From: a virus
IMG/VR virus record: IMGVR_UViG_3300012920_000025
Location: 1-64,000 of that record
Length of the DNA stretch: 64,000 nt
Reading direction: 5' to 3' (one strand)
Position 1 is the stretch's first letter; each line of letters begins with the position of its first letter. The notes under the pieces were generated by a model. The model ran no database searches and was not told the origin of the DNA. It saw only the letters and a list, made by a program, of their open reading frames with translations. This document shows, in pieces, positions 7,701-17,700 of this stretch. The translations under genes were made by a program, and so were the position numbers.

Positions 7701-10173
7701 TCCTTTAAAGTCGACTTTGTCAAACGCTGGATCTGCGACAACTGGTAATGGATTTTTGATAGACAATAGAACTCTTGCAAGTAGTAACTTGAGTGAGAAG
7801 TTTCACGACGAAACGTTTAGAAAAGTATCGTCTTCCTATGACGCTCAGGCAGATGTAACCAATGGATCTAATACTTGGAACTCGCAAACTCATATGCTCG
7901 CACCAAACACTGCATTTGCAGACGGACTCCTCTTTTTCAACCAAAGACTTTACAGTCCAATCGATGGCGATGTTCCTAATGGTGGTAATTTTAGCGGCAT
8001 TTCAAATGTTGCTGCAGGGCAACCAGATTATTCTTCTGTGACTGGCACAAGAACATTTTTTAGAGCAGTTCAAAACAAGACTGGTGCTACAAAGAGAGAC
8101 ATGAAGATCGAGACAACTAAAAATAGCACTACCTTTGATGCAAATGCACTTGCTGCAGCAAACGCTCACTTATATGTAAAAATCCCAGGAAGCACAGGTT
8201 GGATGGATGCTTCTCAAAACTTTGTATATGGAGAAGTCACTACCGATGACGGTGCCCTGATATCAGGCGCTACAAATGATGTAGACAGTGGTAACAACAC
8301 ACACCACTTAACATTCGGATTGGCATCTGTTGCAAACAACGAATATGTCATGGTGAAGATTGAGGCAGATGAGAGTTGGGCAGGATATATATCCCAGATG
8401 GATTTTACCATCGGCGCAACAAGCAACACTGCAAACAGCGCCCCTGAACTAGATGATATAGACGCAAATGATACAGGATTAAACGACGCTCGATTATCTT
8501 TTGGAACTTCGCACACAATTCCAAACTACTCTGATGTTACTGGTTCTGGCATTGGTCTATCAGATTTTAACACCAATGGTTACTATAGTGTTAGTGGCGA
8601 CAGACGCGGCGTATTTAGTGCTTTCGCCGTCATTGATGGAGAACTAAATGAGGATGTAGCGTCAAGTGGAAACAATTATCCAACCAATGCTTTCAATGAT
8701 GCACTTGATGGGTCTCTTGTTTTGGAGGTTAACGGAAATGAAGTACATACTACGGATATATCAGACACAATAAATGCAAAGTCTAATAACTTTAATGGAA
8801 ATAGTTCAGGGTTCAGTGTCTCTTCTGTGAACTGGAGCACAACAGTGGATAACATCCCTGATTATACTAAACCATATAGAACTGGCACGTATCAGATTGG
8901 CACTGCAGATCAAAGACTCGGTTGGAACTATGCAAGAGTTATACACAGGAAAGCGGGAGGTGATGTAAATACAAATTATGTAGAGTGGGTTGTGGATACT
9001 GATTCGAATGCTTTATCCTCTGCTGACGTAGTATTCAATAATTTCTATCACACCGACGTATTCAAACAGTCAGGAGTTGGGTACTTTTCATCTAGACCAA
9101 CTGCATCTTTTGAGTACAGAGCGTCAAACGTGTATAGAAATGTCCATCAGAATGGTAATGCAATATCATTCCCGACTACGACTAACTGTTCTATCTCAAA
9201 CATCAGAGTGTCAGGGTCCGGTGTTACTACAAAGTCCGTTGCTGCAGCGACCACTAGTTTGGCAGACCTCAATAATGTAGGAAATTGTCACATTAAGGAT
9301 ATAGAAGTTTCAGGAACTGCATTGTTTGACAATCTAACTTCAATAGTGGAAGAGTTCGATGTTCACAACTCTCACAATGTAACTGTATCTTCTAGGATTA
9401 TACACCCGCACAAAGCAACCCTTAACGTATCATCCGTAACAAAGTCAAACTTAATGGTGTACAATGGAACACTAGGGAGTACAAATGCGAATACGAATGA
9501 ATACTTTAATAGAGAAGATTACAGAATTATCTCAGGCACATATAATAACCAAGCAGATCCTCCAGCAGGCGGCAATGCGTGGAACGCTAACCTATCTGTT
9601 AATGACAACGGAAATCACCCATCACATGCTGATGGTTTGGTGTTTGTTAATGGATATTTAATGTCACCAAAAAAGGTTGGCGTTGCAGGAGATACAAGAA
9701 ATATAGACGACGGTGGGACTTTGCAGGCACCAGCAGGCAATCCCAACTACAGCACCCTAACGATAAGCACAAGAACGTTCGTAAGACACTTCCAGAACAA
9801 TACTAGTAACGACAGAAGCAGCATTACTATAACTCTTTATGGTAGTGGTGCACTAGTTAAAAGAGCGACGTCTTTAGGGGCGAATGGAAATTTTTATTTA
9901 GATGCGAAGATACCCGGAAAAACAGCATGGTTGGATGTGGGCACTGCCTATTCCAGCAATAACCCAAGTACAGATGGAGCAGGTGCACTAGACGGTGCAG
10001 ATCCTGGAAATCCATCTATCACTATAGCACCAGGTGGGACTGGCGTAGTTTGCAATTTTAACGGGGAGTCTTTGCTTGGAACTGGCGGCGGTTCTGAGTA
10101 CATAGTTCTTAGAATCACTGCTGATGAAAACTGGTCAGGTTATTTAACCAGGATTCAGGTTGCATATAGTTAA
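4789..10173 (+). CDS. Giant fibre: gp15-like domain fused to collagen-like and fibre repeats
   Basis: 1794 residues. Residues 1-280 are a paralogue of the gp15-like tail-completion protein just upstream (METIDTALNRFIDE, PLPVYVTVQYEITLRSEY, NFSNEERKFETK). Two Gly-X-Y collagen-like stretches follow near residues 325-343 and 374-390. Next come fibre modules of the SGS-x-x-TYH...NLLDSDR type up to about residue 610, and a Gly8 linker. The rest is a tandem duplication of about 550 residues (units near 675-1222 and 1234-1794) sharing GWNYARVIH, ADGL-F-N, RTF-R--QN and an E/TADE-W-GY-end. The N-terminus should anchor it at the neck or tail top, making it a candidate whisker or collar fibre; that role is inference. 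Confidence 0.75.
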   Translation: MVKKPTKPRRIEDRPFPRSTMETIDTALNRFIDETLDINCVTTTGFRKVPVIWSSAERMYQSKSDQRIRDKEGALVMPLITIERTGVVKDPSRKGTVYANIPPIDKVKGGSIQVSRKINQGKTSNFENAHSKRKRGQLNFPGQPSGKTVYQTLTIPLPVYVTVQYEITLRSEYQEQMNQMLTPFITRPGGINYVIIEEGRLRYEAFVQEDFAQNNNIRNFSNEERKFETKIRIEVLGWLTSQDKNSLQPDYAVREGVVEVKIPRERIALADELATANGRLYGLEGIKPNARFRKAQDQDDPISTFGPVSVPGLPVAASSAGTESGTRGPEGPPGPAGATGAQGVSVSTVTINVSNELIITLSDGTVFNLGNVKGDTGAQGPAGADGADGTTPSLDAISGSTLTYHNLSGSSLTLNLLNSDRAAINDFDFTSLSGSTGTIHNLSSSAITSNLLDTDRVLAGDLDVTSIGATGDLSFTGLSSGTPVEGKYLALDASNNVILAAATAESANFTTISGSSLTYHNMSGSTLDLNLLDSDRIEVNDLSGSTGTIHNLSSSIVTSNLLDADRLEARDITGTGEVTLTGLSSGTPVSGKFLALDSSDNVILTAGGGGGGGDGTIGAAEDGTYTDGLFTDFVSSTPIGTPIDRFNEVLKILAPSPAPDLSSILHNISNGTTAKLSFGSSQTVPHYSSSATAAGFSAIDINGSYAPGNSDRNLRLGIYDGTQDITGILNDNVAASITNGYVAYASGAYGNAEVGTLKLEVNGNIIHSIDLSGFNGIGAPGSGTDSDLNAETSGFTNTSLTASSFDGNNAEWFIFKHRTGRFKVDVNSMVPGWNYARVIHTVGSTNKQTNFIEWINDPSGSQNNLAANNGRIEDITLIGSKYLSGVQYNTDATANYKVDISNLYQNVYQASGTPISFTVSNSTTPSAQSVPSINHAGGEDSTKTLSVTAGLDVNTDSLLNGAITANVTATHPLKSTLSNAGSATTGNGFLIDNRTLASSNLSEKFHDETFRKVSSSYDAQADVTNGSNTWNSQTHMLAPNTAFADGLLFFNQRLYSPIDGDVPNGGNFSGISNVAAGQPDYSSVTGTRTFFRAVQNKTGATKRDMKIETTKNSTTFDANALAAANAHLYVKIPGSTGWMDASQNFVYGEVTTDDGALISGATNDVDSGNNTHHLTFGLASVANNEYVMVKIEADESWAGYISQMDFTIGATSNTANSAPELDDIDANDTGLNDARLSFGTSHTIPNYSDVTGSGIGLSDFNTNGYYSVSGDRRGVFSAFAVIDGELNEDVASSGNNYPTNAFNDALDGSLVLEVNGNEVHTTDISDTINAKSNNFNGNSSGFSVSSVNWSTTVDNIPDYTKPYRTGTYQIGTADQRLGWNYARVIHRKAGGDVNTNYVEWVVDTDSNALSSADVVFNNFYHTDVFKQSGVGYFSSRPTASFEYRASNVYRNVHQNGNAISFPTTTNCSISNIRVSGSGVTTKSVAAATTSLADLNNVGNCHIKDIEVSGTALFDNLTSIVEEFDVHNSHNVTVSSRIIHPHKATLNVSSVTKSNLMVYNGTLGSTNANTNEYFNREDYRIISGTYNNQADPPAGGNAWNANLSVNDNGNHPSHADGLVFVNGYLMSPKKVGVAGDTRNIDDGGTLQAPAGNPNYSTLTISTRTFVRHFQNNTSNDRSSITITLYGSGALVKRATSLGANGNFYLDAKIPGKTAWLDVGTAYSSNNPSTDGAGALDGADPGNPSITIAPGGTGVVCNFNGESLLGTGGGSEYIVLRITADENWSGYLTRIQVAYS

Positions 10174-10183
10174 GGACTAGATT

Positions 10184-11605
10184 ATGGCGTTACCAGGTAC
10201 AGGATCTACAAATCAGAGTTTAACTTTTGCTGCTTCTAAAAAGGTTGCGGGTAAGGCACATACGTCAAATCTTAAAGAGATTTACAATGAAACCATTCCA
10301 TCTAACATCCAGATCAATACAAGCACTATTTTTGCAGAAGATATTCCACAGACGGTAACAAACGATACTGGGAGTCTGTACACAAGATTCAGTGCATCTT
10401 TGGGCGGCAACGTTGTGGTTGAGTATGTAGATTTTTGTGTCGAATCAATATCTGGTACAACATACGATGCGAATGATGGAACTTTCGGGGATGTTGGGTT
10501 TGGTGGCGGAGATGAAGCACAGTCTCCAGGTCCTCACGGATATCAACTTAAGTTAACTAGTAGTTATCAGGCACAATCAACAAACCCGAGCAAAGGTTCT
10601 GGGTTTTTAGTAAACAATCAAATAGTACACCAGAGCAACGGCGCACTACAACTTGTCAATCCTTTGTTTGGTCCACAAACGGGAAACAACTACGGATTAC
10701 AGTTGTTCACTGATCACCCTGATGATGGCGGACTTCAAATTCCAACAACAAGTCCAATAGAATTTTTAGTTGATTATTTTAATGGTGTTGTTTTTGTCCA
10801 AGACTTTAAAGCGTCCGCTGTTCCAAAATATGCTAGAGGTTTTATTTATATAGGTAAGTTTGCAAACACTGCAATATCGGAAGCAGGCGGTGGCGGCGAC
10901 ACTATATCGGGATCTCTGGCAACCTACCACAGGATGACCGGATCAACGGCAACATTTAACTTGGTTGATGCAGACAGAATGGATGCGGGTCAAGTAAAAG
11001 CAACAACTTTTTCAGGTTCTTTGCTGAAACTTTCAGATGGTTCAGATTATCTTATCGCTGGGAGCAATATAACCCTCTCAACGGGGTCAAACGGTTCCAT
11101 AACGATAAGTTCCACCGGCGGCGGCGGAATAGCAGATGTAGACAATATATCCGGGTCCTTCGCTACCTACAATGCTATTTCTGGCGCTGCCGGTGACTTT
11201 TATACCATAGATGCAGATAAGATAACAACGGGACATATCACTGCAAATAAGTTATCGGGGTCGCTCACCACACTATCAGATGGTTCAGACTACCTTATTG
11301 CAGGAGGTGGAATAACCCTGGCGACAGGATCAACGGGCGCTGTGACAATATCTACATCTGGAAGTATTTTAGATATAGAAAGGTATTTGGCAAACACATC
11401 ATTTCAGGAATCTCCAAACGGATCAAGGACAACCTTTACAGTTGCACAATCGTTTGTATTGGGAACTCAAATGGTTTTTAGGAGCGGTCTTTATATGACT
11501 CCAGGAGTGGGCAACGACTATACGATTACAAACAATACTACAATAGAATTCAGCGATCCACCAACTACAGGTGAAAATCTAAGAATAACTTATATAAGAA
11601 CATGA
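10184..11605 (+). CDS. Fibre/adhesin with shared SGS-DADR modules
   Basis: 473 residues. The N-terminal half is beta-rich with no family I recognise. Residues about 243-390 contain two copies of a module, each with ISGS-x-ATY, then DADR or DADK, then TLSDGSDYLIAG-x-x-ITL. These match the modules in the neighbouring fibre genes. The last ~80 residues (from SPNGSRTTFTV to LRITYIRT) resemble a small beta-sandwich common at the ends of phage tail and structural proteins. Its start is 10 nt after the giant fibre, so the two are probably co-expressed. Confidence 0.6.
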   Translation: MALPGTGSTNQSLTFAASKKVAGKAHTSNLKEIYNETIPSNIQINTSTIFAEDIPQTVTNDTGSLYTRFSASLGGNVVVEYVDFCVESISGTTYDANDGTFGDVGFGGGDEAQSPGPHGYQLKLTSSYQAQSTNPSKGSGFLVNNQIVHQSNGALQLVNPLFGPQTGNNYGLQLFTDHPDDGGLQIPTTSPIEFLVDYFNGVVFVQDFKASAVPKYARGFIYIGKFANTAISEAGGGGDTISGSLATYHRMTGSTATFNLVDADRMDAGQVKATTFSGSLLKLSDGSDYLIAGSNITLSTGSNGSITISSTGGGGIADVDNISGSFATYNAISGAAGDFYTIDADKITTGHITANKLSGSLTTLSDGSDYLIAGGGITLATGSTGAVTISTSGSILDIERYLANTSFQESPNGSRTTFTVAQSFVLGTQMVFRSGLYMTPGVGNDYTITNNTTIEFSDPPTTGENLRITYIRT

Positions 11606-11613
11606 AAAAGGGG

Positions 11614-11623
11614 ACTATTTATA
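11614..11623 (+). promoter_or_regulatory. Candidate late-promoter motif ACTATTTATA
   Basis: A copy of the ACTAYTTA element just after the adhesin gene stop and 43 nt before the next start. Its complement contains a T4-type TATAAATA, but no minus-strand gene exists to use it. Confidence 0.5.
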
Positions 11624-11665
11624 CAAGTGATTGTTTACACATTTTGTTACAGGAGGTTAAGATAA

Positions 11666-12091
11666 ATGTCAGTTTTAAATAAATTGCTAAACATGCTGGA
11701 TGAACTAAAGGAAGAAAATCCAGAACTTGCAAACAAAGCGCTTCTTGCTGCGGAGACACTCAAAGCAGGTGTTGATCCGGAGGAATTAGAAGACGAAGAA
11801 TGGGAAGAGGAAGAGTTTGATGATTCATACGTCGAGATTTCAGAAGACGATACACAACACTTTTTGAGATTAAGGGAAAGGATGAAAGAATCTACAGCAG
11901 AATATGGCATCTATATGAGAGATCATGAAGTAAAGAAAAATCTTATGCTGGAAGAGATTGAGAATGTTAGGCAGAAAAATGAAGATATCGTGGGTATTCT
12001 TAGAGAAAAATATGGACTAGACCCAGATTCTGTTTACTCTATGGAAATAAACAGTGATGGTTCTGGAAATATTGTTTTTGTTAAACAGTAG
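11666..12091 (+). CDS. Acidic coiled-coil protein, unknown
   Basis: 141 residues with AGGAGG before ATG 11666. Residues 38-60 are almost entirely Glu/Asp (EELEDEEWEEEEFDD). The following 60 residues form a long charged helix (LRLRERMKESTAEYGIYMRDHEVKKN...) likely to be a coiled coil, and the end is a short beta-like tail (GSGNIVFVKQ). It lies between fibre genes with its own motif upstream, so it could be a fibre-assembly chaperone or scaffold. That is position-based inference only. Confidence 0.55.
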   Translation: MSVLNKLLNMLDELKEENPELANKALLAAETLKAGVDPEELEDEEWEEEEFDDSYVEISEDDTQHFLRLRERMKESTAEYGIYMRDHEVKKNLMLEEIENVRQKNEDIVGILREKYGLDPDSVYSMEINSDGSGNIVFVKQ

Positions 12092-12093
12092 GC

Positions 12094-12104
12094 ACTATTT
12101 ATAG
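12094..12104 (+). promoter_or_regulatory. Candidate late-promoter motif ACTATTTATAG
   Basis: A copy of the ACTAYTTA element, 3 nt after the preceding stop codon and 20 nt before the next ATG. Confidence 0.5.
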
Positions 12105-12124
12105 GGAGAGAGGTATAATATAAT

Positions 12125-12340
12125 ATGAATTTTACAACATCTGATATAGGAATCGCCGCTTACTTACAGTTAAAGGGTATTAACCTGATTAGATGTAGGC
12201 GACTAGATTCAGGAAAGTTTCATTTTGAGTTTGATGATAGGTTAAGTGAGTGCCAAGCTCTTTCGTTAGAGTTTTTGAATAGTGAGTTCTGCAAGTTTGA
12301 TAACAATGTTAGAAATCTAAAGAAGGTTCTCTTCTCTTAA
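12125..12340 (+). CDS. Small DUF5659-like protein
   Basis: 71 residues. The order TTSDIGIAAYLQLKGINL, then KFHFEF-D, then an EFLNSEFCKFDNNVRNLKKVLF helix resembles the small DUF5659 family of phage and bacterial proteins of unknown function. It starts at ATG 12125 behind GAGAGG and a candidate late motif. It lies between a putative assembly factor and a fibre gene. Confidence 0.5.
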   Translation: MNFTTSDIGIAAYLQLKGINLIRCRRLDSGKFHFEFDDRLSECQALSLEFLNSEFCKFDNNVRNLKKVLFS

Positions 12341-12372
12341 ACCAGTCTGTTTTGAGTACTGTTTGGTTTTCG
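12339..12372 (+). terminator. Weak terminator-like hairpin
   Basis: AAACCA (12339-12344) can pair with TGGTTT (12364-12369), followed by T residues, with a long loop of about 19 nt. It overlaps the stop codon of the small gene before it. It is a weak candidate. Confidence 0.3.
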
Positions 12373-12409
12373 TTAATAAAAAAATAAAACATTTAAAGGA
12401 GCAAACATA

Positions 12410-14683
12410 ATGGCTAAAACAAAAATTGGCACAAAACTATTAGCGGATAGTGCGATTACTACAGCAAAACTCGCAACATCCAACGTAACCAGAGATAAGA
12501 TTCAGTCTGGTTCAGTTCAGGTAGGTCACTTGGACCTATTTCAAGCAAGAAACGACATTGCACATCTTGAGGATGCGGACGTATTAATCGTATCTGCATC
12601 TAAGGGCAACGGTGGTGGCATGAGAACTGTCACATTCGCACACCTCAAGGCAGCAGTCTCAGCATCAAATGCTGCAGTTGGTGACCCAGGACATATTCAG
12701 TTCCACGGCGCTGGCGGCACAAATGCAATGGATGCGATTTCAAAGATTCGTTCAGACGGTGTTCACTTGACAGCATCTGACGGCGGTAAGGTAGTATTTG
12801 CTTTTACGGACATCTCAGGATCAACAGGTGAACTTTTTGCAGACTCCAAAACAGGCGTTACTCTTAATGCAAAAACTACCCTATCATTCAACATTAACGG
12901 TTCGGATGAATTAGAACTCAACGCTACAACACTTCAACCAGCAGCAGATGAGGGTCTTTCTCTCGGCGCAGCAGGTAGAAGATTTAGTACTGCATATGCA
13001 ACCGCTTTCTCCGGTTCCGGCACCTCAACTTTACACAAGTTGGATGCAGATGAGGTTGATTCTAGAAAGTTGATCGCAACAACAATCACTGGTTCTGGCA
13101 CGACAACTGTTCACAAGTTAGACGCAGACGATGCTACATTTAACGTTGTTAAGACCACAAATCTTTCTGCTTCTGCAACAGCGCAGATTCATAAGTTAGA
13201 TTCTGATCTAGGTACAATCGACAGAGTCCAGGCGCTTGTTGTAACTGGTTCTGGCACATCTCAGATTCACAAGTTGGATTCTGACCTTGGTACTATCGAT
13301 AGGGTTCAGGCACTTGTTGTGACTGGTTCCGGAACGTCTCTTTTCCACAAACTAGACGTCGACGAAGGTACGTTTGGCAAAGTTGTTACAACAAACCTCA
13401 CATCTTCTGGACTTTCACAGTTCCACAACATTGTGGCGAGCGATATTTCAGGTACAATCGGTGAGTTTACAGATTTGACTGTTGATGTACTTAATGCAAG
13501 AACATATAAGTCAACTATTACAACTTCTGAGCACTTTGAGATTGTTTCAAAGCAAATTATTGCAGCGGTATCTCAATCTGCTGGAGCACCAGTCGAGGGC
13601 GCAGGTCTTCAGATTGGTGGTACTGCCGGTTCAGGTTCTGCTGGCATTGCAAGCGTTATCGTTGGCGATGCTGGAGGTGGCGCAGGTGCAGATCTTATCT
13701 TTAAGATTGGTTCAACCCAGGGTCTTTCACTGTCTGCTACTGGCGGCAGAAAAGATGATGCAGTTCTTTTCGGTGTATCCGGTACACTTTCAGCATCCGT
13801 GGGTATCTTTCAAGAAATCGATGTTGCTAGAGGTTTGAATGCAAATTCTTTCTCGGGTTCAGCAGGAACGTTCCACACAGTTTCGGGTTCTAACCTAACT
13901 GTGCACTTGTTGGATGCTGATGAGGCACAACTTGCAAGCGTCTCTGGATCAAGTGCAACCTACAATGTGGTGTCTGGTTCGAACATTACGGTTCACTCTC
14001 TAGATGCAGATAAGGGTCGCATTTCAGACTTGTCTGGTTCTTCGGCAACATACCACACAGTTTCTGGATCTACAGTAACTGTGAATCTTCTTGATGCTGA
14101 TAGAGCGGCAATCAATGATCTAGATGTGGTTACGATTTCTGGTTCTAAGACCTCGACAATACACAAGGTGACCACAGATCACTTGTCAAGTTCTACAATC
14201 CAGGCACACAAAGTAACTGCGGATAAGGTGTTAGTATCATCATTCACTGGTGATGATGTTATCCACGCAGCAAACCTAAACAGGGACATTGTTTATGATG
14301 TAGACAATGGTCACGGCGGTCTTAGTTTTGCAAATGGTGTTTTGAGTATCGGACATAGACGACAGGTGTTCTCAAGAGACGCAACAGTTGCAAATAGAGC
14401 AGCAGCGCCTACGCAAGGTTCTGGTTCACTATTTACCACAGCGTCACTTGCAGCAGATGCAGCATCGAACCCGACAATTATTATGTCTGGTTCTGAGATG
14501 GTATACCTAAATGGTGTACTTCTTATCCCTGCACCAGCAACGCAGCGTCCACCAGTTGATGGTGACTACACTATCGATTATAACCCTTCAAATGGTCCTG
14601 TGACCATTGAGTTGCACGAGACACTCAGTATGGACTCTGACGATATTCTTGTTGTTCAGTATCTTTCTGGTACGATCTCATAA
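12410..14683 (+). CDS. Tail fibre / adhesin, paralogue 1
   Basis: 757 residues. The N-terminus (AKTKIGTKLLADSAITTAKL...) is the start seen in many phage fibre proteins. A conserved core, SKIRSDGVHLTASDGGK--FAFTDISGSTGE, is almost identical to one in the next gene. The middle is tandem repeats of about 26 residues (TGSG-x-S-QIHKLDSDLGTIDRV), two of which are near-identical in DNA at 13184-13339. Then SGS-ATYH-VSGS...LLDAD modules follow. The end (SGSEMVYLNGVLL, DYTIDYNPSNG, DDILVVQYLSG) is a compact beta domain. It is likely a trimeric fibre. A strong terminator follows. Confidence 0.7.
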   Translation: MAKTKIGTKLLADSAITTAKLATSNVTRDKIQSGSVQVGHLDLFQARNDIAHLEDADVLIVSASKGNGGGMRTVTFAHLKAAVSASNAAVGDPGHIQFHGAGGTNAMDAISKIRSDGVHLTASDGGKVVFAFTDISGSTGELFADSKTGVTLNAKTTLSFNINGSDELELNATTLQPAADEGLSLGAAGRRFSTAYATAFSGSGTSTLHKLDADEVDSRKLIATTITGSGTTTVHKLDADDATFNVVKTTNLSASATAQIHKLDSDLGTIDRVQALVVTGSGTSQIHKLDSDLGTIDRVQALVVTGSGTSLFHKLDVDEGTFGKVVTTNLTSSGLSQFHNIVASDISGTIGEFTDLTVDVLNARTYKSTITTSEHFEIVSKQIIAAVSQSAGAPVEGAGLQIGGTAGSGSAGIASVIVGDAGGGAGADLIFKIGSTQGLSLSATGGRKDDAVLFGVSGTLSASVGIFQEIDVARGLNANSFSGSAGTFHTVSGSNLTVHLLDADEAQLASVSGSSATYNVVSGSNITVHSLDADKGRISDLSGSSATYHTVSGSTVTVNLLDADRAAINDLDVVTISGSKTSTIHKVTTDHLSSSTIQAHKVTADKVLVSSFTGDDVIHAANLNRDIVYDVDNGHGGLSFANGVLSIGHRRQVFSRDATVANRAAAPTQGSGSLFTTASLAADAASNPTIIMSGSEMVYLNGVLLIPAPATQRPPVDGDYTIDYNPSNGPVTIELHETLSMDSDDILVVQYLSGTIS
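13184..13339 (+). repeat. Tandem 78-bp coding repeat (two units)
   Basis: Two adjacent 78-bp units (13184-13261 and 13262-13339) encode the same 26-residue fibre repeat with a few synonymous changes. A similar repeat occurs in the paralogous fibre gene near 16290-16440. It is a likely site of unequal recombination. Confidence 0.75.
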
Positions 14684-14696
14684 GACAGTTTGTTTT

Positions 14697-14727
14697 GAGG
14701 GGGGGAAACCCCCCTCGTTTTTGTTCT
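14697..14727 (+). terminator. Strong Rho-independent terminator between fibre genes
   Basis: GAGGGGGG pairs with CCCCCCTC (709-716 part of 14709-14716) around a small GAAA loop and is followed by GTTTTTGTTCTTTTG. It directly follows the paralogue 1 fibre gene. Confidence 0.9.
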
Positions 14728-14765
14728 TTTGTTTATCTAAAACAAAATCAATAGGAGGTTGCTAA

Positions 14766-17700
14766 ATGGCAATAACAAAAATAGGTACCAAACTAATAGG
14801 AGATGGTACGATAACAACAGTTAAGTTAGGCACGAGCGCAGTTACGAGAACAGATATTCAGTCAGGGTCCGTACAGGTAACTCACTTGGATGTTACTCAA
14901 GGTGCTGGAGGTCACGTTGACTTTCTCGACGATGACTTTTTAATTGCAGGTGATGCAACAGACTCAAGCGCTAAAAGTTTTAGTTTCAGTCAGTTGAAGA
15001 CAGCGCTTTCTTTATCCAACGCCGCGAGAGGCGATGAAGGCACTGTTCAATTTAACAATGGTTCTGGTTTCGATGGTATTTCCAAGATCAGGTCAGATGG
15101 CGTGCATCTCACTGCTTCAGACGGCGGCAAGATTGTACTTGCTTTTACTGACATCTCAGGATCTACAGGTGAAATCTTTGCAGATTCAAAAACAGGACTT
15201 ACATTGTCGGCAAAGACCAGACTTTCACTTCACTCAAGTGGGACAGTGCAGGGTAATCAATCCGGTTCTGTTGAACTTCGTGCTGATGGTCTTTTCCCGT
15301 CACCAAAACCACAAGTTGCTGCACAACCAGGAACTTTTAGGATTCAGTTCACTTCAGGTTCTATCGGACCACAATCAAGTGGCAATCCAAAGACTTATGG
15401 ACCTTTGAAGGAGTACAGTGCACAGATGGTTTCTGTGTTAAGCACAGGTTCAGGCGCAAGTCTTGGTAAAGAGTGGTACTTATTTTACCTTAATCAGGCA
15501 TCAAGTCCTTCACCGATTCCAATCAGTGCGAGTTTGAATCTTGAATACAATGACGTCGCACCTGGAAAGAGGAGGCACGACATATCGGTTGAAGCAGTTA
15601 GTGGTATCACCGACTGGCGCGATGTTGTTGCAAATCTTTACACTGCAATGAATACAGAATTAGACACAAACGCTGATGTTGCAACAGTTGCACTTAGTAC
15701 TGCTGCAAACATTAATGCCACTGCTTCAATCACGGTGACTTACAAGGCAGGCACAATGCAGGGTGCAGTCGCTGTAGGTACAGGCGGTCAAGGAATTTCA
15801 CCTAATGGTTCTGGGTTTGGTCGTGGTACTTCTGCCGGCGGACTATCACCCTCATCACCGTTTGATGAAACGCCACCATCGAATAACCCAGCACCTATTG
15901 AAGGGCAGTTCCAGCAAGATAATCATGACTACAAGCAATCTGGTGAACCAGATACGTCAGGCGGCGAGATGATTGTTGTGGCATCTGGTTCTACAGCACA
16001 GGATCGTGATGAGGTTTGGTTAAACCTTGGTGCATCTTCAACAAAGTATAACGAAGTTTATGCTAGTGTTATCTCTGGGTCTGGTACTGCACAACTTCAC
16101 AAAGTTGATGCTGACGAAGTAACAGCAAATAGGATTGTACAATCTACGAAAGAAACCGAGTTATCTGGTTCTGGTACTGCATCCCTTCATAACCTTTCGG
16201 TTGAAGAAGGTACGTTCGGCGGAGTTAAGTTCTCTTCTGTAAGAGATTCAGCAGCGTATGCAGCAACTGGGTCCGGCACTGCAAACCTTCACAAGATCGA
16301 CGCAGATTTGGGTACGATTGATAGAGTAAGTGCTCTTGTTGTAACTGGGTCTGGTGTTTCGCAGATTCACAAGATTGATGCCGATTTGGGTACAATCGAC
16401 AGAGTAAGTTCTCTTGTTGTAACTGGTTCTGGAACCTCGCTTTTTCACAAGTTGGATGTAGATGAGGGTGATTTTAGAAAAGTTATCTCAACTAATGTAA
16501 CTTCTTCTGGACTTGCACAACTCCACAATATGGTTGCTTCTGATGTTTCCGGCGCAGTTGGTGAATTTAATCAACTCAACGTAGATCACTTGAATGCGAG
16601 AGTTATCAACTCTACAACAGATACTGTTGAGCATTTTGAAGTAAACGTGAAACAACTTATTCCAGCAGTAAGTCAGTCTGCAGGAGCATCGCAAGAAGGT
16701 GCTGGTCTTCAGATCGGCGGGACAGCAGGAAGTGGTTCAGCGGGTATTGCGAGCGTTATTCTCGGCGATGCAGGTTCTGGTGCAGGTGCTGACCTTCTAT
16801 TTAAGGTTGGTTCGGTACAGGGTGCATCTTTAAGTGGATCGGCAAACGAACCACTGCAGAGATTTGGCGTAAGTGGGTCTATTTCAGGATCTATTGGGGT
16901 TTTCCACGAGATCACGATCAATAAGAGCATGGGTGCTCAAGACTCAATATTCAGTGGTTCAAGTCTTAATGCACATTTGCTTTCAGGATCTACCGGAAAT
17001 GCACACTTTGTCGATGTAAATCGTGCAGAAGTAGCAGATATCTCAGGTTCTACCATGACTTATCATACAATAACTGGTTCTGAGGTGAATGCACATAGAG
17101 TCACTGGCGACGTTGTTTTGATCGCAGATGTATCTGGTTCAAATGCAGTATACCAGACATTGTCTGGTTCGACTTTGACCGCAAACTTGCTAGACGCGGA
17201 TAGATTAACGGCAGATGTTGACGTTGCTGGTGCAATATCGGGTTCTGCGTTATCTACACTTCATAAGTTGACTTCAGACAACTTATCAGGTTCTCACATT
17301 CAAGTTCACGGACTAGGACAGTATGATCGTATTGACAATCTTGTTGTTAAGGACCTGCAGGGTGATGACGTTATCAAGAAAGCAAGTTTAAATAATGACA
17401 TTGTCAAAAACAACAGCGGCATTCATGGCGGTATTGTCTTCAACAATGGTCAGTTGAGCGTGGGTTGGAAGAGAAGAATCTTCTCAAGATCTACAAGGAA
17501 ACTTGTTAACAGAGCACAACCAACACAAGGTTCAGGATCTCTCTATACGACTTGTTCTTTGAGTGAGATAAGAGTGTTGTCTGGTTCTGAGATGGTTTAC
17601 TTTAATGGTCTACTTCTCGCAAAGAGTAACGCTAATCAGGCAACCTACAAGAAGGATGGTGATTATCGTATTGACTATAACAGTGGTGGTGGTTTGCAAC

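Noticed and set aside
11614-12104. T4-type late promoter TATAAATA on the minus strand at 11614 and 12094
   Set aside because: No minus-strand gene lies downstream. The forward ACTATTTA reading is consistent across sites, although the reverse match may be an evolutionary relic.
13184-13339. CRISPR-like regular repeats
   Set aside because: The 78-bp units are adjacent and in frame, with no spacers, and encode a fibre repeat.
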